DNA of 64,000 nt from Zasmidium citrigriseum (taxonomy: Eukaryota; Ascomycota; Dothideomycetes; Mycosphaerellales; Mycosphaerellaceae). The stretch lies in assembly GCA_002786025.1 (NCBI GenBank), contig NHNW01000042.1, positions 1 to 64,000 on the forward strand, read 5' to 3'. Position 1 is the stretch's first letter. Every line of letters starts with the position of its first letter. Of this stretch, positions 32,998 to 44,259 are shown in pieces. The notes beneath the pieces were generated by a model, which was not told the DNA's origin, ran no database searches, and was given only the letters and a program-made list of their open reading frames with translations. Position numbers and translations under genes: made by a program.

Positions 32998-35241
32998 CTA
33001 CACGACCTTCTTGTCCTCTTCCTCGTCTTCATCCGCTTCAAACTCGAAACCAGCGTCCTCGCTCTTTCTCCGTCGTCCTCGCTCCCGCATGGCCTCGTGT
33101 AGATTCTTGCTGACTTCGTTAAGCTTCGCTTTTTGATCGACTGGCGAACCGGAGTCAATCGAGGTGAAGCCAAAACTGGGGGCCTTGAAGTCATGGCTGT
33201 TGGAGCGACTTCGGCTCCGGTTCGGCGTGCCTGGTCTTGAAGCGAAAAGACCTATCGATCCAATGTTCTTGAAACTCTCATTACGAGGCAGGTTCGACAT
33301 TGGATACGAATGGCTCGCCACGGAAGGTGCTGGCGGCGTAGCGGGTGTGAATGTGAGCGAGTCGATTTCACTTCCATCACGGCGATGAGTTGGAGTGCCA
33401 GGTCTCGATCGATCGGGCGTGTGAAGAGGATGATCTGGGTCGTTGATGATGCGTTGCTGATCGAAATCGGGGAATAGCTCGGGTCCGAGTTCGTTGATGA
33501 TCTCGTTGATCCGGTGTGACAGCCATTCGCGCTTCTTACGCAGTTTCACCAAGGTGTTGCCTTGAGTGGGATTGAGTGACAAGACCAGCGGTCGCAAACT
33601 CTTGAAGATGTCCATGCCGATCTCTCCAAATCGTAATGCACCAAAGCACAGCGCCGGGAAGAAAATGATCCCAAAGATCGCCATGAACCATAGAGGGACC
33701 CATTCTGGTACGAAGCCTCTGATTCTATTCGACCACGTCCAGGACACAAGGAGGATGGTGTAGAAGATGTCCAGAGCTGGGGCCAGGGCTAATGAGACGA
33801 GGATTTTCCAGGTAGCGACGACGTCTCGGGCCTTAACCTTGACTGTGGACGCTGCCAGGGCTTCCTTCGCCTTCTGCCTGGAAATAGCTTTACCAGCAAT
33901 AAATACTGGTGAGAAGAGTATCACGCCAGGGAGCGAGGCCGCCAGAAGTACCAGTAGCTTCAGGGTTCTGTAGATCAGCGTGAAGATAACTCGGTACCAT
34001 GCGAATTTGGCGTACGAGACTTGGTGGTCTCGAATATTCATCCGGAAGAGTTGCCTGTTGTAATCCAAAACCTCATTGCGGACTTGTATAATCCTTGGGT
34101 CATCCTTGTACGTCTGGTAGCCCTTCAGCAGTCGTCTGTTGAGCTCGATGACGAATGGAAGAGGCAGCTTCTTTCCCTTGGGATTGTATAGTCGTCGCAC
34201 AGCTTGAATGAGCATGAGGGTATCGTAGTCAGGTGCCTGGACTGTGACCTGGCCAAGCGCTTCGTGGACCCGCTGCAAAACGCTACCGACTGCGTCTCGC
34301 TTCGAGCCGTGGGTATACTGCTCAACAAGAGCATGCTCGATTTCGATCGGTGGTCCGAACTCGATGACGGCCCTTGAGCGGAACTTGTGGGCATGGAAGT
34401 AGTTCATCCCCACAGGAACAATGGTCACACCGCAGTTGGGGTCTTCTGCCAGAGCACCCAAAGCCATGATGGCCAGACCAGCCTTGAGCGGGAGAAGTTC
34501 CGTCCGATCGTGGCTACCTCCCTCTGGAAAGATGCCAATGCAGCCTCCGCTCTTGATTCTATCGAAGACAGCCTCGTACACTTGTCCTTGGTCGACGTGG
34601 GGTGCGACCTGGAAGCTAGTTCCCTCGAAGCTCTTCGAGTCTGCGTCTCCATTTGCAAGATTTCCATTCTCCTTGTCCAGAGGCTTGCCAGTAAGCTGCT
34701 TGTAGGCGACATCTCCCTTGAATGGCTTCTTAAGTCTCAGCTCGTTCTCAGAAACAATCTCCTGGATCTCTGCATTGGCAGCCGCATTGTTCACACTCGG
34801 CAGAACAACCAGCCCTCCCACCTGGAACTGATCAGTCTTGAAGTTGACCCCATTGCCCTTGATCAAGGTCGGGTCGCCTTCAGGATCCGGTAGGTATATC
34901 TTCCCCGGCGCAGGCTTCTTCAGATCCAAAGCTCTTCCCACAGGCACCGAACCGACCAAACTCGCCGCAAACCCAATAAATTTCCGGCGCATGCTCTTCT
35001 CGGCGATTAGGAACGCGATCCTCCGTTTCGCATCGTGCCGAACGACGCGCATGAGAATCAACGGATCAATGAACTGGTTGGCATGTGGTGCGGCCACGAA
35101 TATGACCGGGCCTTTCTTGGGGATTCGCCATGAGCTTCGAGGGTGGATTTCGCGGAAGAAGAGGTCGACGACAATGGTGAAGATCCATAGGAAGATGTCG
35201 TAGACCAGATTGTTGGTCGTGTTCTTCGCCTTGCCCGCCAT
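32998..35241 (-). CDS. Glycerol-3-phosphate O-acyltransferase (GPT2/SCT1 type)
   Basis: A single exon of 747 residues. An N-terminal hydrophobic anchor (VYDIFLWIFTIVVDLFF) precedes the PlsC-type acyltransferase domain: FVAAPHANQFIDPLIL (catalytic His/Asp block), then GCIGIFPEGGSHDRTELLPLKAGLA (substrate-binding block). A long insert between these blocks is normal for the fungal GPT2/SCT1 subfamily. Several membrane segments follow (LLVLLAASLPGVILFSPVF, LVSLALAPALDIFYTILLV, WFMAIFGIIFFPALCF). The Ser/Arg-rich tail with an acidic end could be phosphorylated. It makes lysophosphatidic acid from glycerol-3-phosphate (or dihydroxyacetone phosphate) at the ER, the first step of glycerolipid synthesis. 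Confidence 0.9.
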   Translation of the reverse strand: MAGKAKNTTNNLVYDIFLWIFTIVVDLFFREIHPRSSWRIPKKGPVIFVAAPHANQFIDPLILMRVVRHDAKRRIAFLIAEKSMRRKFIGFAASLVGSVPVGRALDLKKPAPGKIYLPDPEGDPTLIKGNGVNFKTDQFQVGGLVVLPSVNNAAANAEIQEIVSENELRLKKPFKGDVAYKQLTGKPLDKENGNLANGDADSKSFEGTSFQVAPHVDQGQVYEAVFDRIKSGGCIGIFPEGGSHDRTELLPLKAGLAIMALGALAEDPNCGVTIVPVGMNYFHAHKFRSRAVIEFGPPIEIEHALVEQYTHGSKRDAVGSVLQRVHEALGQVTVQAPDYDTLMLIQAVRRLYNPKGKKLPLPFVIELNRRLLKGYQTYKDDPRIIQVRNEVLDYNRQLFRMNIRDHQVSYAKFAWYRVIFTLIYRTLKLLVLLAASLPGVILFSPVFIAGKAISRQKAKEALAASTVKVKARDVVATWKILVSLALAPALDIFYTILLVSWTWSNRIRGFVPEWVPLWFMAIFGIIFFPALCFGALRFGEIGMDIFKSLRPLVLSLNPTQGNTLVKLRKKREWLSHRINEIINELGPELFPDFDQQRIINDPDHPLHTPDRSRPGTPTHRRDGSEIDSLTFTPATPPAPSVASHSYPMSNLPRNESFKNIGSIGLFASRPGTPNRSRSRSNSHDFKAPSFGFTSIDSGSPVDQKAKLNEVSKNLHEAMRERGRRRKSEDAGFEFEADEDEEEDKKVV

Positions 35242-36270
35242 GGTGGCAGTCGGGTTATAGAGGTATTGCGGGTCAGGGTCGAGTCTTCGAGGACATTTGA
35301 GGCGCGTTGGAGGTGGTGGATGTTGTCAGGAACGGGCAGGTCGGGCCTCGCAGGTTTCGTAGAATGGATCGCAAGCACGTGTCTGAACGAACGGGCCTGC
35401 CGTGCGTCGAGAAATAGGCTGCGTTGGATGTGCGGTTAAGAAAAGGTACCAGTTCCGTGGGAGTGGTTGAGGTTGAGGTTGAGATGCGGCGGCGACTTCC
35501 AACAATTTGATGAGCTCGCTTGCCCCGCCCTGAGATTCACGCCAGCTTGGAGGACTTCTTTCTTTCACTTTTCCTTGCTTTTCCATCACTCGCCCATCCA
35601 CTTCTCCGATCATTCACCTGCTCCGGGTGTGACCAAAGTCATTTCACTGCTTTTCCAGGCCGATCTTCGCATCGAAAATGCCGGGAGTGACGTCGGATTC
35701 ACAGCTCTGAGACGTCTCCCCATGGGCCCATTGACAGGGAACTCCTGCAGTACTGCAGTACCACCTCTCAACGTGGAGACGTGGGGCTCATGCTCCTCAC
35801 TTGAGCAGGAACATGATCTCGACAATGAGGAGGCTTTCTCTTCAATGTTTCGACCCTGCTACTCGCATCTGAGACGATTACAGCGGGTTGTGTCCATCTT
35901 CGTAGAGGCTCGGCGGAATCAGTGCCACTTCGGCGATGTTGGAAAGACACCGGATACAACACATACGCCGCAAAATCATCCATTGCTTTGCTTCAAGAAC
36001 AATTTGGTTACTTTTTCGGAGTCTCGCTAATGCCTTACTTAACAGACAGCGGCACAGAGCCGGTGTCTCTTGGTAAGCCGGACCTAGTGGCAGCGATTTA
36101 CGACTATACGATAACTCCCGCCACATCTTTCGCCTCGACTATGGCTGTGGTACACTATAAGTATGCCAAGACTTCTCCTGTATCGCGCCAAACATCTTGC
36201 AATCAGCGTCAACTCTAGGAAGCAGTATATTAACCATCGATTCATCTCACAATTTCGATTCCAGGCAACT
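35242..36270. other. Intergenic, about 1 kb; divergent promoters
   Basis: It lies between the acyltransferase (-) and an MDR gene (+). A 14-bp perfect palindrome (CTGCAGTACTGCAG, 35,745-35,758) is present. The frame 35,467-36,030 has no recognisable protein character. Confidence 0.45.
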
Positions 36271-37297
36271 ATGGCAGCAACTGTATGTGGCTCAACTGCT
36301 AGTTCGCTTACTCAATACTAATGTCTTGCAGATGAAGGCAGTCGTGATTTACGAGGCAGGCGGCCCAGAGGTCCTCAAAGTCGAAGGACGACCCATCCCA
36401 ACTCCCAAGCCAGGCTGGGTCCTCATTCGTGTCAAAGCAGTTGGGCTCAATCGATCCGAGCTCTTCACCCGCCAAGGCCATAGTCCTGTCGTCTTCCCAC
36501 GAATCCTCGGAATCGAAGCAACAGGACTCGTCGAGCACGCCCCCAATGGCGAGTTCCAAAAGGACGATGTCGTAGCCACGGCGATGGGCGGAATGGGACG
36601 TAACTTTGATGGCGGCTACGCTGAATATACCTGCGTGCCAGCAAGTCAAGTTCAGAAGCTAAAGACCAAGCTGCCATGGGAAATACTGGGCGCTTGCGCA
36701 GAAATGCTTCAGACAGCATACGGCAGCCTCTTTAGAGCTCTGCAATTGAAGAAGGGCGAGACCTTGCTTATCCGCGGCGGCACAACCGGCGTTGGCCTCG
36801 CTGCGGCAGCAATTGCCAAGAATCACGGCGTCATGGTCGTCAGCACGACCCGCAAGCAAGAACGGGAAGCCATGCTCAAACAAAATGGTGCTTCAGATGT
36901 CTTCATCGACAACGGCACCATCGCCTCGGAAGTCAAGAAGCGCACCAACGGCGGCGTCAACAAAGTCCTTGAATTGATCGGCACGACTACCCTGGAGGAT
37001 TCCCTACAATGCACCGCTGACCAGGGTATCGTCTGCATGATCGGCATGGTTGGAGACTCTTGGACCTTCAAAGACTTCGAACCGATGGCTGCGATCCCGA
37101 CAACAGTCTGTCTAACGACTTATGGCGGTGGTCCAGAGGACTTTATGAAGACTCCGCTCCAGGAGATGGTCGAGCAGATTGAGGCCGGCGAGATGAAAAT
37201 CACCGTGGGAAAGACGTTCAAGCTGGACGAGATTGTGGAGGCGCATCGGTGTATGGAGGAGAACCGGGCTGGAGGGAAGATCGTTGTTCTTACTTAG
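36271..37297 (+). CDS. Quinone-oxidoreductase-like MDR protein
   Basis: A four-codon first exon (36271-36282, MAAT) joins 36332-37297 through a 49-bp intron (GTATGT, TACTAAT branch, TTGCAG), giving 325 residues. Starting at 36,332 alone (MKAVVIYEAGGPEV) would also yield a full domain, so both starts are possible; the strong intron signals favour splicing. The GroES-like part has WVLIRVKAVGLNRSELFTRQG and GIEATGLVE; the Rossmann motif is LLIRGGTTGVGLAAAAIAK. Zinc ligands are absent, typical of NADPH:quinone reductase-like enzymes. Substrate unknown. Confidence 0.83.
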
Positions 37298-38299
37298 AGG
37301 CTTCCTCTAAGGGGAGCCACTGCACCTGAACAGAATATAGCATGAGAGAGCCTGGCTGCGGGCTTCAAACAGATAGCCCATCCGATCATGTAGAGATGAT
37401 GGATATGAAGTGAGGCAGGTTGCGTTGATGTGAGCAATGGCTCCCCGACTAGCGCCTCCGTCAAAAACTCTTCGTGATTATCGACTGAGCCGCTAGTGAT
37501 ATCGACGAACCTTGAACGCACCTGCATCTCCTTCTTCACCATCTTCTTTCTTTGCCATGCTTTCTACATGTTTCATCCACACGCATCGACTCCGATCGAT
37601 GTCCCGAAGACTCAAGAAACTCTCCGGATGCGCCCACCCTCTCAAGAAATCTTCATGGCTAGGCCACTGACGATGCGACACCTAGTGGATGGCATACCAA
37701 GACCCGGCTTACGCGTGCTGCCCTCGAGTAGCCCACGATCACAGCCGCGCTCCTCAGGACACTGCCATTGAAGATCCCGGTCGACCTGAGCTACTACTAC
37801 GAGTACGATGACTACACCGCAAAGTCAGACCTCCGCCAGTAGTAGGCATCAGCATTTCGCAGTCTCGTCAATACCCGGAAAATCGGCAATAGCCCTTCGC
37901 TGCGCAGCTGCGCTACTCTTACTGGATGCAGTGCCATCCCAGTACTTTTCTTAGCATCCGGATTTCTGACGACGACAGTGTTCGTTTGGAAAAGTCAATG
38001 GCACTGCTGAGATGCGCCATGCGCAGACCAAGACTTACCCGGCCGCGGGACCACTGTGCATGATGTCTTCTGCGGATTGAGTTGGCGCAGCAGGTTTCAT
38101 AGCATCGCCCGCGAGAGGTATTCGTCACGCCAACAACGTCACGCTTTGCTTCGTGCATGGGCTTGGTTGGCTTTAAAGATGGAGGTAAGGTAGGTATATC
38201 CAGGTTGGTATCACTTCACATCATCATCACATCGAGTCGGTGATTTTTCTCTCGCTCTTCGTCTCTTGAACACCTCACAACGCTTGACCACCTATCACA
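37298..38299. other. Intergenic, about 1 kb
   Basis: No gene was recognised. Only short unsupported frames occur (for example 37,919-38,158 minus). Confidence 0.45.
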
Positions 38300-38902
38300 A
38301 TGGCAATCAAGGGCGGATTCATGCGCCTAGTGGCTATTGCCTGCTACTTCATCGCATTCGCCTCAGCACTCGTGATTACGGGCTCTTTCGCCTGGGTAAG
38401 CCAAACCACTCACTTAACCTGAGGCATCATAATCTAATAACATCAAACAGTTCACCGTCCGAGACCACCATGACCACTGGAACATCGCCTCCGTAGCCCT
38501 CGGCGCCGCAACCGCCCTCTACGCCTTATTCAACACAATCACGACCTGCTGCACCGCCGGCATCGCCTTCTTCACCTTCACGAGCATCCTCTTCGACCTC
38601 ATCTTCATGGGCGCCATGATTGCCGTCGCGGTCATCAACCGCTCAGCTACGTCTGGATGCGGCTTCTTTACGGATGTGAGGGTCGTCTATGAGGGGCGTG
38701 GTCGTCTGAGCTGCCATTTGTTCATCGCGTCGTTTGCTCTTGCGATTGTGGCTGCTGTTATGTTCTTCTTTACGATTGTGATGCAGGCTCTTATTCGGAG
38801 GAGGGAGAAGAGGCAGGCTTATGTTGCGAAGGGTGATGGTGAGTTTGATCGACTTTCACTCGTTGTTGAGGTTGACATCGCTGATACGTTCTTACAGCAT
38901 GA
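38300..38902 (+). CDS. MARVEL-like four-helix membrane protein
   Basis: Exons 38300-38395, 38451-38838 and 38898-38902 give 162 residues. The first intron (55 bp, GTAAGC...AAACAG) follows FAW; the second (59 bp, GTGAGT...TTACAG) leaves a last exon of only five bases that closes the protein as KGDA. Four hydrophobic helices (LVAIACYFIAFASALVI, NIASVALGAATALYALF, AGIAFFTFTSILFDLIFMGAMIAVAVI, FIASFALAIVAAVMFFFTIVM) and paired Cys before helix 3 match fungal MARVEL proteins. A basic tail (RRREKRQ) is probably cytosolic. The third exon assignment is tentative. Confidence 0.72.
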
Positions 38903-39601
38903 ACATTTAATGAAGTCCGGGAGACGATTTAATGATTGGAAGGATTGCAAGTGGCTTGCTGTTATGGGACGTGAGAATGGCTTTAGCGAGGTGTATGTAT
39001 CGTTTGCACAGCAATGCTATGAGATCTTTCGTCTTCAATGATCTCCGAAATCTTGACATCTCGCAACGGCTACCACACGGAGATACGATGGATACCTTCG
39101 ACTGTCTCTTTGATCTTCGCATCCTTCGGCACTTCCACAAGCTCCATCTTCCGCATAAGTCCCGCTTCACGCCTTCCATCTTCCACATCCACCTCTCGAA
39201 ATACAGATTGCTAAGACTGCAATATGTGCTTTCTAAGAGTATGCGCTTCATCTGCAGAAGTGTGACCCGGATTTGGACTCGATCATCGTTTGTACTACGC
39301 CTTGCATACCTGGTTGAGTGTGACGAGACGTTCGACGTCGATACATACCACTTAGGGATACATATCGGGTGAATGAATTCGACCGATGACTCGAATCTAG
39401 GCAGTCTAGATCCTCATTTCTGCCTGCCTTGTGAAAGACGGGAACGATGACTGGGTAGGGTGTGGTATCAGTAATCCAGAAAGGCAGCAACGACCCCTCC
39501 AGCGGAGGGCAGCTTCCACTTCCATCACCATTTCATCACTTCCAAAAACCAACTTGCAGCTTCAACTCCAGAACAACGACTTCTCACAAGTAATCATCAT
39601 C
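38903..39601. other. Intergenic with possible gene fragment
   Basis: On the minus strand near 39,060-39,210 there is a protein-like phrase (EVDVEDGRREAGLMRKMELV then EVPKDAKIKETVEGIHRISVW) without a start or clean upstream frame. It may be a gene remnant or chance; no gene is called. Confidence 0.3.
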
Positions 39602-40811
39602 ATGGCCACCAACCACCCAACCAAAATCTTCGTTACCGGCGTTACAGGCAAGTATACACTCTCTCGCCTAGATCCATCACAATTGACCTTGGGACAATAG
39701 GCTACATCGGCGGCGACGCCCTCCACCTCCTCAGCACAACCCATCCAGAATATGAGATCACCGCCCTCGTGCGCAACAGCGACAAAGGCGCCAAAGTCGC
39801 CCAGCACTACCCTAAAGTCAAACTCGTCTATGGAGATCTAGACAGCGTTGACCTCATCGAGGAAGAAGCAAAAAAGGCAGACGTCGTTTGCCGTACGCCA
39901 CATCATTGCTCCAAAACAATCTTCTTCTAACCATGTGCTAATGATGATAACAAGACTTCGCCCACGCCGACCACGAACCCTCAGCCCACGCCATAATCCG
40001 CGGTCTCGCAGCCCACTCACCCTCTCAACCAGGTTTCCTAATCCACACATCCGGAACAGGAATCCTCCTCTTCGAAGATCTTCGCGCAGGAACCTTCGGC
40101 ACAGCATTCCGCGAAAAAGTCTACAACGACCTCCAAGGCGTTCACGAAGTCACCTCCCTCCCGGACGACGCCCCACACAGAAACGTCGACAAGATAATCC
40201 TCGAGGCAGCGGAGAAGTGTGGCGATAGGATCAAGACAGCCATCGTCTGTCCGCCGACAATTTATGGTCTGGGAAGGGGACCTGACAATCAGCGATCGAT
40301 TCAGGTACCGGCGCTGTGTGCGGCGTTTCTGGAGTTGGGGTTTGCGTTCAAGGTGAATGAGGGGAAGACGTATTGGGGGAATGTGCATGTGTTTGATCTG
40401 TCGGATTTGTATCTCAAGCTTGTTGAACAGGCGGCTGCTGGAGGGCAGACGGCGGATTGGGCGGGTAAGCCGCCGACTTGGGGACCGGAGGGGTACTACT
40501 TTTGTGAGAATGGGGAGCATGTATGGGGTGAGATGTCTCAGTGGGTGGCGGATGAAGCGAAGAAACAGGGTCTGTTGGAGTCGAATGAAGTGAGGTCTTT
40601 GAGCGCAGAGGAAGCGGGCAAAGTGTCGCCCTTCGGAGCTGGTCTTTGGGCTGCAAATAGCCGGGCGACGGCGAAGAGAGCGAGGGAGATCTTGGGATGG
40701 AAGCCATCAGCACCGAGTCTCAAAGACGACGTGGGTTCGGCTTTGGATCTCGAGGCCAAGCGGATGGGTAAGAAGCCAGGGCATGCTGCAGTCGCTGCTG
40801 GAGAGAAATGA
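39602..40811 (+). CDS. NAD-dependent epimerase/dehydratase-like protein with GC-AG intron
   Basis: Exons 39602-39647, 39701-39892 and 39955-40811 give 364 residues. The first intron starts GCAAGT and ends AATAG: a non-canonical GC-AG intron, required because it builds IFVTGVTGYIGGDALHLL, the extended-SDR nucleotide motif (11-19). The second intron (62 bp, GTACGC...AACAAG) joins VVCHFAHADHE. LIHTSGTG and KTAIVCPPTIYGLGRG are further family marks, the latter the usual substrate-domain entry. The Tyr-x-x-x-Lys pair is not clear, so it may be an atypical, regulatory or NmrA-like member. Cytosolic; substrate unknown. Confidence 0.82.
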
Positions 40812-41300
40812 AGCGGTGAGACGCGTGGAGTGTAGACTGGCGCCTGCTCGAGAGTTTTGTTTCATCAGTGGAGGAATTGCGCAAAGTCCGTTGTGCTTCA
40901 GGACTTGAAGTCTGAAACGAGCTGTCAAGCAAGCATGTTTCGCCGTCGTTGCGCTTTCCAATTTATGTGCGATTGTTCTGAAGCGGTGACGTGAATTGTA
41001 CCACATTCGTCGTGAACAAATTTCGTGAGCAGAGCTTCAACAGAATATGGTCGCGTGCAAGATCGATTCGTTTCACGAAGATTCTCTTGTTGATGAGCTG
41101 ACGTTCGAGTCACCCGGGATTGAAGGGCCATTGCGTTTGCCGGAGTCCGAAAGTATGCATCGGTGCATGACAATGTTCCTGGCTATCGGTCGCCAACAAC
41201 CGGGTTGCTCCTGTAAGTTAGAGATAGAGTTCAGATGACAGCTGGGGATCCAAGTGCAGCACGTGAACTCCCGAGGACGAACATGGGAGATACTAGTTAG
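40812..41300. other. Intergenic flank of the second RIP block
   Basis: Normal composition without a supported gene. CA and TG vanish abruptly after about 41,320. Confidence 0.5.
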
Positions 41301-42239
41301 CCACCGGCTCTTTGCTATTTAGCTACCGATTTCCTCTTAAATTTCTAAGATCTTAATATTCTAGGAGATAAAGGTATAGGTAAAGAGGACCTCTAGAATC
41401 TATTACTCTTAGATTCTTTACTCCCTTTTTCCTAGGTTAAAAAACTCGAAGTTCGAGGTATATTTAATTTTTAAAGAAAGCCCTAGGACGAAATCTTCTT
41501 TTAACCGTATATTAGCTAAACTTAGACTTTTTACGCTAGGAAAAAGACGACGTAGATAGAGTCTACCTTTACGCGTTAAACGTACTCTTCGGATTCTCTA
41601 GATCTTATATACTTATTAAGTTCTTCGAGATATAGGCTATTTCCTAGTAGCTAAATAGTAAACGACTAGTAGCTAACTAGTATTTCCCGACGAATATAAC
41701 CTCTTTACGTTATTATTCGTTTATACCCTTAGTATTCTAGTTAAACTAGAAGATACCTCTTATACTCCCTAGATTTCTTAATAAGGGTTAAGAGTTTAAC
41801 GAGCCTTCTAATAGCTTAGAGTCGCTTACTCTCGCGGAGAGAGCTAATCTACTAGTTTAAGTAGAAGAAGGTAGGTAGAATCGACTAAAGCTCGTATTCT
41901 ATAGTTTATCTTTAAATTATTAAGATATATATTCTTACCTTAGGTAGAGTACGTACTTATAAGTAGTTAGCTATATATATCTTTACTTTAAGGCTTTATA
42001 CTAGTTATTATAGGAGTCTTAGCTATAGAGCCTAGAGTATTTTAGAGCTAAGATATAGTCTTAGCTTATAAGTTTACGCTATATACGTTATTCCCTATAT
42101 CTCCTACCTATTATACTATAGATATATAAGAAGATTAGGAAAGGTTAGGACCTTAGCTATTTCTAAAACTTAGTAATTATAATAGTTAGGTACCTAGCTT
42201 AATATTACCTAATTACTAGCTTCTTAGAACCTTATATAC

Positions 42240-43300
42240 TAGCCTTCTATATTAATAACTACTTAGTACCTATCTTCTATACTCTTAAGGTAGTATTTTA
42301 TTATCCGAGGAGGTATTAATTACTATACCCTAGGTAATACCTACTCTAGTACTTCTTTAACCTCTTAGGTACCCTTTATATTATCTAAATAAGAGTAAAC
42401 CTTATATATAAGCCTCTTAAGGTATAGCTATAGGTACTTAATAGGGTTAAGATCTAGGCTATAAGGTAGCTAGCCTATAAAGACTTCTATACTATATATC
42501 TTAAACTACTCTCTAATTCTAATAGCCGTATATATAGAGGTATTATCTTATATAAATACCTAGCTAGGTACGTAGAAAAGTACGAGTCTAGCGTTAAGTA
42601 TTTACTCGTAGGAGGCTATAAAGTATCTATTCCTTTATAACTTAGGGTCCCTTTCTATAACTATTAATTCTAACCTCTCTTCGTACTCGTAGATAGTAGC
42701 CTAAACTATAATAGATATATCTTTACCTTTCTTATAAGGGTTAATTATTTCCTTATACTACTTCTACTCTAGGGTACGAAAATACTATACCCTTTACTTT
42801 CTACTTCTACGCTCTAAAGAGTACTTATCTAAGAAGATATAATATATCTATCTCTTAGGTATAAGATATATATAATTCCTTATAAACTCTAGCCTTCTAC
42901 GAGTATACTCTTCTATTAATAATAGCCGCTTCTTAGCTACTTAGTTTATAATACCTACCTCTTTTAGAATACGTTTAAGGGTAAAGGTCGAGATTACGAG
43001 CCTAGTCGCTTCTTAAAGCTACTAGTACGTAAGAAGTAGTTATAATCTTACGATTCGAATAATATACTATTAAGATCTATTATTAAACTTATATAGCTAG
43101 CTACTATATAGCTACGTTTCGAAGGTATCGTATTATTATACTCTCTTATAGGTAGTACGTATAGTAGATTTAGGGATTTTAAGAGCTTACGAGATTTCTA
43201 ACTATATTACGCTACTCTTATAGCTCGTATATACTTATACGCGTATCGTTAGAGGCAATTAGTATTTAGAAATACGATTAGGGTATATAGGTATTAAAGG
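42240..43300 (-). mobile_element. Tc1/mariner-family DNA transposon ghost (RIP-inactivated)
   Basis: The minus strand reads as a Tc1/mariner transposase through TAG/TAA at Trp/Gln positions. An N-terminal helix-turn-helix-like stretch (LEIS-stop-ALKIPKSTIR) is followed by YIFLDKYSLERRSRK (first catalytic Asp, near 42,829), VFI-stop-DNTSIYTAIRIRE (second Asp, near 42,549) and LPYSLDLNPIKYL-stop, which matches the PYSPDLNPIEHLW box. The third acidic residue reads Lys (AAG), explained by TpGAG to TpAAG, giving DD35E spacing. Terminal inverted repeats and target duplication were not located, so the ends are approximate. The element is dead: many stops and no start. Confidence 0.85.
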
Positions 43301-44259
43301 AAGACGTAGTTGTAGTATTGTATAGTATTAAAAGGAAGAGGGTTAAAACGCGAAGGAAGCGCGGTACGCGTTACCGCGTAAACTTTTAAGCTAGTACTAT
43401 AGGCGTTAGATTAAAGTCCCGGTTTAGTTAAGAGTCGTCCTAGCGTACTCTTATAGCTTCGATTATAGCTAGTCTAAGGTATTACTACTAGTAGTATATA
43501 TAATCGTATAGTCGGTAAAAGCGCCTCTACTAAGCTACGTAGGTATAGGCGAATACTCGTATAGTAGTAGAATTCTTTTTAGTAATAGCTTCTACTTTAA
43601 GGTAAGGCGCTAGATATATAAGTTCGTATAGCGATTCTAGAGCGCTTATGTTATATTCGAATAGGATATTAAACTACCGGTATATAGGAGAGATATCGTT
43701 AGTATCTAAGAAGAGTACCCGAGGTCGTCTAGATACCGCTTAAATTAGCTATCTCGGCAAGTGTAGAAGTAGGCGCGAACTTTAAGCTATCGGTATTACT
43801 TATTAGAAGTAGGTACCGCGGGCTAGCTCTCTAGATTACTCTTAGATATTATAACTCTACTAAAAATTGCTAAGTACGTCTTTTATATATAATAATATAA
43901 GTCGTACGCTAAGTAGAAGAAGTAGTATTAGATAGAGTTATCTTAGACGAGGTTACGGCTTACCGTACTACGGGCTAGACCTACCGTACTATTACTAAAA
44001 ATAATATAGTAGAACCTTAATTTCCGGAGGGTACACCTAGCCTATATATAGTATACTAAGAATTTTATAGTATAGCGAGCTCTCTTAGAACCTTTTACCT
44101 ACGAAATACGACCCTAAGAGTCCTATACCGCTACTAGGATTAATTACATAATCCTAGTAGTACTACCCGTACTAATCCTAAATAATACGTAAAATAGAGT
44201 ATCGACTTTATTAATAGGTCGAAGAAGAAGATATCCTTTAGTAGTACCGACCTATTATA

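Noticed and set aside
35745..35758. 14-bp perfect palindrome CTGCAGTACTGCAG
   Set aside because: A single short palindrome in 64 kb can be chance and has no linked partner site.
35467..36030. 187-codon plus-strand frame
   Set aside because: Composition is not protein-like, no ATG at its start, and it lies in a divergent promoter region.
36197..36331. Upstream in-frame start for the MDR gene
   Set aside because: The extension contains a clear intron (GTATGT, TACTAAT, TTGCAG) and is not MDR-like.
38907..39251. Minus-strand 114-codon frame
   Set aside because: Arg/Lys/Cys-rich shadow; a different frame of the same strand looks more protein-like but has no start.
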